A stretch of DNA of 64,000 bases. Origin: Acidaminobacterium chupaoyuni (GTDB lineage: Bacteria > Bacillota > Clostridia > Oscillospirales > Butyricicoccaceae). Numbering within the stretch: position 1 is the stretch's first letter; each line of letters starts with the position of its first letter. The notes beneath the pieces are model-generated. The model ran no database searches, was not told where the DNA came from, and saw only the letters and a program-made list of their open reading frames with translations. A program made the translations under genes and the position numbers. Location: the NCBI GenBank assembly GCA_047936785.1, contig CP176394.1; one strand, 5' to 3'. This document shows, piece by piece, positions 58,592-64,000 of the stretch.

Positions 58592-59452
58592 TTAATCCAT
58601 AAGCAGCGCGGTGGAAAGATAGCGCTCGCCGGTATCCGGCAGCAGCGCCACGATCACCTTGCCTGCGTTTTCCGGCCGGGATGCCAGCGCCTGCGCCGCC
58701 CAAACCGCCGCGCCGGAAGAAATTCCCGCCAGCACGCCCTCCAGTTTCCCGATTTCACGCCCTGCCGCCAATGCGTCTTCGTTCCGCACCCGAATGATCT
58801 CGTCATAGACCTTCGTGTTCAGCACATCGGGCACAAAGCCCGCGCCGATGCGGATGGCGGGGCTCTGCGCTTTCAGATATTCACCCACGCCGGTGATCGT
58901 GCCGCCTGTGCCCACGCCCGCCACGAAAATATCCACTTTTCCGTCGGTATCGCGCCAGATTTCGGGGCCGGTGGAAGCGCGGTGCGCCGCAGGGTTGGCG
59001 GGGTTCACAAACTGGCCGGGAAGAAAGCCGCCCGGCGTTTGATCCGCCAGTTCCTGCGCTTTGGCGATGGCGCCTTGCATCCCCTTGGCGCCCTCGGTGA
59101 GGACCACCTCCGCGCCGTAACCTTTCATCAGCTTCCGGCGTTCCACAGACATGGTTTCGGGCATGGTGACGATCATGCGATAGCCACGGGCGGCGGCCAC
59201 GGCGGCAAGACCGATGCCTGTGTTGCCGCTGGTGGGTTCGATGATGACGGAACCGGGCTTCAGCAGCCCTCTGGCTTCTGCATCGTCTATCATGGCCCGC
59301 GCCACCCGATCTTTCACGCTGCCGCCGGGGTTGAAGGATTCGAGCTTCGCCAGAATCGTGGCGTTCAGCTGATGGAATTTTTCAAAATTGCAAAGCTCCA
59401 GCAGCGGCGTGTTGCCGATGAGCTGGTCAATGGAAGTATAGATGTTAGACAT
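58592..59452 (-). CDS. cysK: cysteine synthase A (O-acetylserine sulfhydrylase)
   Basis: A 286-residue fold-type II PLP enzyme, slightly shorter than the usual 300-310. Lys 47 in NPGGSVKDR binds PLP, PTSGNTGIGLA is the substrate loop, and VGTGGTITGVG the phosphate-binding loop. It makes cysteine from O-acetylserine and sulfide. ATG 59452 follows AAAGGAG at eight bases. The start lies inside a 70-codon upstream reading frame (59577-59365) in another frame. The gene is co-transcribed with cysE, the two subunits of the cysteine synthase complex. Confidence 0.96.
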   Translation of the reverse strand: MSNIYTSIDQLIGNTPLLELCNFEKFHQLNATILAKLESFNPGGSVKDRVARAMIDDAEARGLLKPGSVIIEPTSGNTGIGLAAVAAARGYRMIVTMPETMSVERRKLMKGYGAEVVLTEGAKGMQGAIAKAQELADQTPGGFLPGQFVNPANPAAHRASTGPEIWRDTDGKVDIFVAGVGTGGTITGVGEYLKAQSPAIRIGAGFVPDVLNTKVYDEIIRVRNEDALAAGREIGKLEGVLAGISSGAAVWAAQALASRPENAGKVIVALLPDTGERYLSTALLMD

Positions 59453-59577
59453 GAATTCGTCTCCTTTATTCTTTTTAAAATAAAAAATTTTTGCCGGGGC
59501 TGTTGTGAGATGCAACATCGACAGGTTTCCGAAAAACGAAAGCCCGCTTTCGGCAGCACCGTGAAACGACGATCCAT
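59365..59577 (-). CDS. Cys-containing leader reading frame upstream of and overlapping cysK
   Basis: A 70-codon frame with a good start: ATG 59577 is preceded by GGAGG seven bases upstream and lies about 30 bases from the likely transcription start. Codons 19-22 read Cys-Arg-Cys-Cys (TGT CGA TGT TGC, 59523-59512). The frame then runs past the cysK ribosome site and start and ends 88 bases inside cysK, so its product beyond about residue 40 is just a shifted reading of cysK. The first part is not similar to anything that I know. The layout suggests a regulatory peptide: a ribosome halted at the Cys codons would leave the cysK site free, whereas a ribosome that continues would cover it. This mechanism is inference. 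Confidence 0.6.
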   Translation of the reverse strand: MDRRFTVLPKAGFRFSETCRCCISQQPRQKFFILKRIKETNSCLTSILPLTSSSATRRCWSFAILKNSIS

Positions 59578-59610
59578 ATCCGTTCCTCCATTCTGAATTA
59601 GTTGAAATGC

Positions 59611-59639
59611 AGTCTAGCATATTTACCAACCTATGTCAA
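59611..59639 (-). promoter_or_regulatory. promoter of the cysK-cysE operon
   Basis: Perfect TTGACA (59639-59634) and TAGACT (59616-59611) with a 17-base spacer on the minus strand. The message starts near 59604, just before the leader frame's ribosome site. Confidence 0.8.
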
Positions 59640-59986
59640 TCGAAAGTGAAAAGTGCAAGGAAAAAACAGGCAGCCGAAAAAGCGCGGGTGCCATGTTGAA
59701 AAGTCTGGGGATTCCCTGAAAGGCCGGGTTCACAGGGGCTGACAGGGTAAAACGTTTTTGAAAAAGAGCATGAGCATACGCTTTCTTCCAATAAACTGCC
59801 CTTCCGAAAGTCAATGGCGCGCTTTTATACATGGCTGCAATATTTAACGGCTTATAAAAAACTCCCGCCTGCTTTACGCAGACGGGAGTTTAGCCGGTTG
59901 ATAGGCACCTGCAAAACGCACGGGCGCCCGCTTTTCTCGCGAATTCACAAGCTGAAAGCTTGCTTTTTATCAGAGGGATCAAGCGG
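59640..59986. other. intergenic region between cupin gene and cysK promoter
   Basis: About 347 bases. It holds one minus-strand terminator (59856-59891) and a small plus-strand hairpin with T5 at about 59949-59969 that has no gene in front of it. Short open frames here lack ribosome sites. Confidence 0.6.
59856..59891 (-). terminator. terminator downstream of the cupin gene
   Basis: Stem AAACTCCCG/CGGGAGTTT with an inner CTGC/GCAG pair, followed by T6 on the minus strand. It lies about 95 bases after the cupin stop. Confidence 0.75.
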
Positions 59987-60331
59987 TTAGGCGATGACGA
60001 TGGCCAGCATTTTGGCGGGGGCATCGGAATCGTTGCGCACGGCGTGGGTATCGCCGTTGGCGGTGAACATCACATCGCCGGGATGAAACACCGTTTCTTT
60101 GCCGTTATCCCAAACGCGCAGCTCGCCTTCCAGCATATAATAAATTTCGGCGTCGGGCTGGTGGGCGTGTTCACCGATGGAACATCCGGGCTCGACCGTC
60201 ATAATGGCGCAGAGATTTGCCTTGCCCGAAAGGTCGCAGGGGCGCAGCAGTTCATAGGCATCGATCACGCCTTCGCCGCCGCGAAGGTTCGGTTTTTTTA
60301 CAGAGGTCATCTCATCTTTTCTGCGAAGCAT
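59987..60331 (-). CDS. cupin domain protein
   Basis: A 114-residue single-domain cupin. Cupin motif 1 is GEHAHQPDAEIYYMLEGEL, with His/His/Glu metal ligands, and motif 2 is PGDVMFTANGDTHAV with the last His. Such small cupins bind a metal and may act as isomerases, sensors or dioxygenases; no specific function can be read. ATG 60331 follows AAAGGGA. It is a single gene, divergent from the amidohydrolase. Confidence 0.9.
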   Translation of the reverse strand: MLRRKDEMTSVKKPNLRGGEGVIDAYELLRPCDLSGKANLCAIMTVEPGCSIGEHAHQPDAEIYYMLEGELRVWDNGKETVFHPGDVMFTANGDTHAVRNDSDAPAKMLAIVIA

Positions 60332-60470
60332 AAAAACATCCCTTTCCGCAATAACATAGTGTAGGTGGCTGACGATCAGCCCGGCTCATTTGGGCGGGCC
60401 GATCAAACAAAAGAACCATGATGCAGTTATTATATCGGATAGGGCGGCGGATTACAATGATTTTGCGCGA

Positions 60471-60499
60471 TTGCCAAAGGAAAAAATCGGGTGTATAAT
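60471..60499 (+). promoter_or_regulatory. promoter of the amidohydrolase gene
   Basis: TTGCCA (60471-60476), 17-base spacer, TATAAT (60494-60499), 62 bases before the start. Confidence 0.7.
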
Positions 60500-60561
60500 G
60501 GAAAAACAGGTTTCAAAAAATAAATAAGTTTCGAAGCGAAACATAAAAAGGAGAAGGAACA

Positions 60562-61731
60562 ATGATTGCAATCAAAGGCGGCAAGGTCGTTTTGGTCGAT
60601 GGCTCCATTTTGGAAAACGGAACCGTTTTGGTGGAAGGCGGAAAGATCCGCGCCGTGGGCCCCAATGTTGAGATCCCCGAAGATGCCGAGATCATCAATG
60701 CCAAAGGCAAATATGTGACCCCGGGCCTCATTGATGCCCATACCCACATTTCGACCTTCAACGAACCCAACTGGCATCGCACCCGCAACGACGGCAATGA
60801 AATGAGCGGCCCCATCCAGGCTTATCTGCGGGGCATCGACGCGCTGAATCCTTTTGATTTTGCCATGAAAGAAGTGCGTGAAGCGGGCTTCACCACTTGC
60901 TATACAGGCCCCGGTTCGGGCAATCTGATCGGCGGAACCGGCGTGGCATTCAAGCTGCGCGGCAAAGTGGCCGATGAAATGGTCATCCCCGGCACAGAAG
61001 CCATGAAAATGGCGCTGGGCGAAAACCCCAAAACCAATTATGGCCCCCGCGACAAATCACCCATGACCCGCATGGGCAACGCCGGCGTGTGGCGCGAAAC
61101 TTTGGCCAACGCCAAAAATTATTCCGACCGTCTGCTGCAGGTGGGCGACGACCGCACCAAGATCGGCAAATATGATTTCATGCTGGAAGCGCTTGTTCCG
61201 GTGGTGCGCGGCGAGATGAAGGCCAGAATCCACTGCCACCGCGCGGATGATATCTGCACAGCCATTCGCGTCGCCGAGGAATTCGGTTTGGATTATACAC
61301 TGGAACACGCCACGGAAGGCCACCTGATCGCCGAATATCTGGGCAGCAAAAAGGCCAGATGCGTGGTGGGGCCTCTGTTGATGCCGCCGGCAAAAATGGA
61401 ACTGTGGAACGCGATCCCCGAAAACGCTCAGACCCTCATCGACGCAGGCTGCATGGTATGCCTGACGGCCGATACTTCTTCTGAAACCAAGTGGCTGCCC
61501 CGTGATGTGGGCGTTTGCATGGCCCATGGCCTGAAAGAGGCGGATGCTTTCAAGGGCGTGACCATCAACCCCGCAAAGCTGCTGGGCATCGATGCCATCG
61601 TCGGTTCGCTGGAACCGGGCAAGGATGCAGATGTCGCCATGTTCGACGGTCACCCCTTCAGCAATATGACACGCTGCGTGATGACGATGATCGAGGGCGA
61701 AATCGTTTACCGCGCTTCTCATAAAAAATAA
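60562..61731 (+). CDS. metal-dependent amidohydrolase (imidazolonepropionase/prolidase-like)
   Basis: A 389-residue amidohydrolase of the HutI/Sgx-type group. The metal site begins with GLIDAHTHIS (HxH), continues with Lys in GTEAMKMALGENPK, His in ARIHCHRADD and in TLEHATEGH, and Asp in CLTADTSSETKW. Relatives hydrolyse N-acyl or dipeptide bonds (for example Xaa-Arg/Lys or Xaa-Pro) or cyclic amides; the substrate is not clear. ATG 60562 follows AAAGGAGAAGG. It is monocistronic with a good promoter and terminator and has no signal peptide, so it acts in the cytosol. Confidence 0.93.
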   Translation: MIAIKGGKVVLVDGSILENGTVLVEGGKIRAVGPNVEIPEDAEIINAKGKYVTPGLIDAHTHISTFNEPNWHRTRNDGNEMSGPIQAYLRGIDALNPFDFAMKEVREAGFTTCYTGPGSGNLIGGTGVAFKLRGKVADEMVIPGTEAMKMALGENPKTNYGPRDKSPMTRMGNAGVWRETLANAKNYSDRLLQVGDDRTKIGKYDFMLEALVPVVRGEMKARIHCHRADDICTAIRVAEEFGLDYTLEHATEGHLIAEYLGSKKARCVVGPLLMPPAKMELWNAIPENAQTLIDAGCMVCLTADTSSETKWLPRDVGVCMAHGLKEADAFKGVTINPAKLLGIDAIVGSLEPGKDADVAMFDGHPFSNMTRCVMTMIEGEIVYRASHKK

Positions 61732-61745
61732 AGCAAAACTGCAAT

Positions 61746-61788
61746 AAAAAATCGGGGGCAGAGAGCGATTCTCTGCCCCCGATTTTTA
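61746..61788 (+). terminator. strong rho-independent terminator after the amidohydrolase gene
   Basis: Stem AAAATCGGGGGCAGAGA/TCTCTGCCCCCGATTTT with a six-base loop and T tail. Confidence 0.95.
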
Positions 61789-61900
61789 TGCAAAAAGTTT
61801 TGGGTAAGACAAAGACAAAAAACTGCAAAAAAAGGCAAAATCACGAAAAAAACAAGGGAAAACCACGAAAAACACAGACTGCTTTTGGAAGTTCACACAA

Positions 61901-61929
61901 TTTACTTTATAAGCTTAACCTTTTATAAT
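61901..61929 (+). promoter_or_regulatory. possible promoter of the EamA-MFS unit
   Basis: TTTACT (61901-61906), 17-base spacer, TATAAT (61924-61929), 38 bases before the start codon. The -35 box is weak. Confidence 0.5.
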
Positions 61930-61967
61930 AGATGGGGAATGATGTAAGATCGAGATGGAGGCGACAC

Positions 61968-62891
61968 ATGGAAAACACAAAACAAATGCCGCTGCTGCGG
62001 GTTTATCTGGTTTGCATCGGCGGAATGGTGATCGGTTCGTTTATTTCGCCGCTGATCAAGCTTTTGATCAATTTGGGGGTGGATTCCACCGTGATCACCT
62101 TTTATCGCATGTTGTTTGTTTCGCTTCTGGTGGTTCCGGTGCTGTTTTCTAAAAAAGAAAACCGCCAAAAGGTCTTTTCCATGTCGAAAAAAACATTTCT
62201 GCTGCTGGTGGGTTATTCCATCACCAAAACAGTGGGCATGCTTTCCTGGGCGGAAGCCATCAATCAGGGCGCGTCGGCGTTTATCGTCAACACGCTGGGC
62301 AACATCCAAACCGTGTTTGTGGTGGTCTTCGCCTGGTTCTTTTTAAAAGAGAAAATATCGAAAAAATCGATGCTGGGCATTGCCGTTTGTCTGGTGGGCG
62401 TGGGCGTTATCGGCCTTGACAATATGGGCGCCGGCAGCACCAGCGGCCTTGCGATCATCATTATTTTGGTTTCTGCGCTGTTCAACGCGGGCAACACGGT
62501 GTTTGGCCGCGCGGTGAGAAAAGGGCTGGATCTTTTGCCGCTTTTGGGCGTGGATTACATGCTTTGCACCATTTTCAACGGGGCTTACTGCGTTTTTAAC
62601 GGTTCCGATTTCGGCCTGTCGTGGAAAGCGATTCTTTATCTGCTTCTGCTCAGCTGGTTTTGCACCCTGCTGTGCCATTCGGTGCCCATTTGGGCGCTGC
62701 GCTATGTGCGCCCGGCCTCGGTTTCGGTCATCAACCTTGCGGGGCCTTTTGTAACGGCGGCTACAGGCTTTTTGATTTTGAACGAAGTGCCCAACAAAAT
62801 GATGTATCTGGGCGCCGCGATCATGGCATGCGGCTTGGGATATTATGTGACACAGGAACAAAAAGAGGCGCTGGCCGCGAAGGAAGAGTAG
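61968..62891 (+). CDS. EamA family (DMT superfamily) transporter
   Basis: A 307-residue membrane protein with ten spans in two EamA repeats (about 12-140 and 160-292). The end of repeat 1 has the family's NTLGNIQTVFVVVFAWFFLKEKIS and repeat 2 ends FVTAATGFLILNEVP. Members export amino acids or metabolites in many bacteria, or act as importers; direction and substrate cannot be told. ATG 61968 follows GGAGG. The MFS gene starts nine bases after its stop, so the two are co-transcribed. Confidence 0.93.
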   Translation: MENTKQMPLLRVYLVCIGGMVIGSFISPLIKLLINLGVDSTVITFYRMLFVSLLVVPVLFSKKENRQKVFSMSKKTFLLLVGYSITKTVGMLSWAEAINQGASAFIVNTLGNIQTVFVVVFAWFFLKEKISKKSMLGIAVCLVGVGVIGLDNMGAGSTSGLAIIIILVSALFNAGNTVFGRAVRKGLDLLPLLGVDYMLCTIFNGAYCVFNGSDFGLSWKAILYLLLLSWFCTLLCHSVPIWALRYVRPASVSVINLAGPFVTAATGFLILNEVPNKMMYLGAAIMACGLGYYVTQEQKEALAAKEE

Positions 62892-62900
62892 GAGAAAAAG

Positions 62901-64000
62901 ATGGAACAAAACAGCAAAAAGAGGATGTTTTTATTCTTTGTGGTGATGTGCGTGCTGAATATGGCGGCGAACTTCGCCCACCCCGTGACCCCCACTTTCA
63001 TTGTGGAATATCATTTGAAAGCTTATATGTTCGGTGTGGCTTTGGCGGCCATGCAGATCGCGAACTTTTTATTTTCACCCTTCTGGGGCAAGCTGAACGG
63101 ATATATTTCCAGCCGCACTTCCATGCTGATCGGCTGCACAGGCTATGCCATCGGCCAGGCCATGTTCGGGCTGGCGCGAACAGAAATGATGGTGGTGATC
63201 GCCCGCGGTTTTTCGGGCATTTTCATTGGCGCCACTTTTGTGAGCTTTTTGACTTATATCGTCAACTGTTCGCCGGAACAGGAAAGAGGCCGCAATTTGA
63301 TGATCCAAGCCACCATCGGCAGCGTTTGCAGCGCCTTTGGGTTCATGATCGGCGGGTTTTTAGGCGAAATTTCCATTGGAACCGCTTTCGCCGCCCAATC
63401 GATTTTGCTTTTTCTTTGCGGCATCGCCTTTTATTTCGTCTGTGAAAAAGACACCCAGATGGATATTCACCAAATCACGACCAGGCAGCTGGTGAAAGAG
63501 GCCAATCCCTTCGCCGCTTTTGCCGACAGCCGCAAATTCATGACGGTGATGTTCGCCATTTTATTCTCGGTGACGGCGCTGCAAAATTTGGGTTACACCG
63601 CCTACGATCAATGCTTCAATTATTTTATCAAAGATCAGCTGGGCTTCACTTCGGCTTATAACGGCGTGATCAAAGGCGTGATCGGCTTTATCTCGCTGGC
63701 GGCCAATTCCACCATCTGCTTATGGATCATCAAGCGCACCAATGTGAAAAAATCGACGGCATATGTGCTGGGCGCCTGCACCTTTACCACTTTAGCCGTG
63801 GTGTTTGTGGATGCGGTCACGCCGTTTTTGATCATCAATATCGTCTATTATGCGTTTAATGCGGTGGCGATCCCGCTGCTGCAGGCGCTGGTGGCCGAAA
63901 AAGCGCAGGGAAAAGAAAGCAATGTGATCATGGGCTTTTATAATGCCACCAAATCGCTGGGCGGTATCATCGGTTCACTGGTGGCGGGGCTGATCTATGC
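62901..64000 (+). CDS. MFS transporter, cut by window edge
   Basis: At least 366 codons are open from ATG 62901 to the right edge; the 3' end is missing. The sequence shows the paired six-span layout of the major facilitator superfamily: NMAANFAHPVTPTFIVEYHL in span 1, the loop motif FWGKLNGYISSRTSMLIG between spans 2 and 3 and ARGFSGIFIGATFVSFLTYIV in span 4, with a cytosolic loop around residues 185-210. The substrate is unknown; multidrug or sugar exporters are both possible. GGAG lies nine bases upstream of the ATG, which sits nine bases after the EamA gene. Confidence 0.9.
   Translation, partial: MEQNSKKRMFLFFVVMCVLNMAANFAHPVTPTFIVEYHLKAYMFGVALAAMQIANFLFSPFWGKLNGYISSRTSMLIGCTGYAIGQAMFGLARTEMMVVIARGFSGIFIGATFVSFLTYIVNCSPEQERGRNLMIQATIGSVCSAFGFMIGGFLGEISIGTAFAAQSILLFLCGIAFYFVCEKDTQMDIHQITTRQLVKEANPFAAFADSRKFMTVMFAILFSVTALQNLGYTAYDQCFNYFIKDQLGFTSAYNGVIKGVIGFISLAANSTICLWIIKRTNVKKSTAYVLGACTFTTLAVVFVDAVTPFLIINIVYYAFNAVAIPLLQALVAEKAQGKESNVIMGFYNATKSLGGIIGSLVAGLIY

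Noticed and set aside
59452..59640. T-box riboswitch in front of cysK
   Set aside because: The T-box core sequence and an antiterminator are absent; the leader is taken up by a reading frame instead.
59623..59832. A 69-codon minus-strand frame upstream of the cysK promoter
   Set aside because: No ribosome site and no recognisable sequence; it lies before the promoter, so it is not part of the cys transcript.
1..64000. CRISPR arrays, insertion sequences, prophage or toxin-antitoxin systems
   Set aside because: No regularly spaced repeats, transposase or integrase motifs, or phage structural genes were seen; the paralogous receptors explain the only large repeats.

Overview
The window comes from a spore-forming, Gram-positive anaerobe of the class Clostridia, possibly Oscillospirales (the order is an inference from gene content and moderate GC; no rRNA is present). 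The evidence is a gerA-type germination operon, spoIIE, an hrcA-grpE-dnaK-dnaJ operon behind a perfect CIRCE operator, strong AGGAGG-type ribosome sites and AT-rich promoters with TATAAT -10 boxes. I see no insertion sequence, prophage, CRISPR array or plasmid function; this is an ordinary chromosomal segment rich in nutrient-scavenging genes.

Layout. 1-13.9 kb is almost all on the minus strand: a germinant receptor operon in the order A-C-B (1-2.7 kb), a capA-like/dusB/ECF sigma/anti-sigma operon (2.8-6.5 kb), spoIIE with a small membrane-anchored protein (6.8-9.5 kb), an M20 aminoacyl hydrolase with two uncharacterised membrane proteins (9.7-12.8 kb) and a DegV protein. 14-19 kb is the heat-shock operon, followed by tadA, a YbaK/ProX-like deacylase and an LTA-synthase-like sulfatase. 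22.7-36.8 kb is the most striking block: five paralogous family-5 solute-binding proteins in a row, each with its own promoter and terminator, then one complete oppBCDF operon. Four of the five promoters, and the one for the permease operon, have a TTGCAA or TTGCAT -35 box 17 bases from TATAAT.

37-40.5 kb holds two cell-wall amidases, a HAD phosphatase and a D-cysteine desulfhydrase-like enzyme. 40.7-42.6 kb pairs an unrecognised protein with an orphan type IV pilin-like protein. After a tRNA-Leu(GAG) come a polysaccharide deacetylase with its neighbouring nucleotidyltransferase, a stand-alone pyruvate-kinase C-terminal domain protein and a large orphan hybrid sensor kinase with two periplasmic binding domains. 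49-54 kb has two S9 peptidase paralogues around a GNAT acetyltransferase. 54.2-55 kb is a manganese (yybP-ykoY) riboswitch with mntP. 55-64 kb has a second M20 hydrolase, a beta-hydroxyacid dehydrogenase, a cysK-cysE operon with a Cys-rich upstream reading frame that overlaps the cysK start, a cupin, an amidohydrolase, an EamA transporter and a truncated MFS transporter.

How the genes fit together: peptide capture (five binding proteins, one permease), cytosolic peptide and amide hydrolysis (two S9 peptidases, two M20 enzymes, an amidohydrolase) and cysteine metabolism (cysE, cysK, desulfhydrase) suggest an organism living on peptides and amino acids. The best candidates for something undescribed are the cysteine-codon leader frame on cysK, the five-receptor/one-permease array, the M20-DUF5058 transport pair, and the unknown protein with its pilin-like partner.
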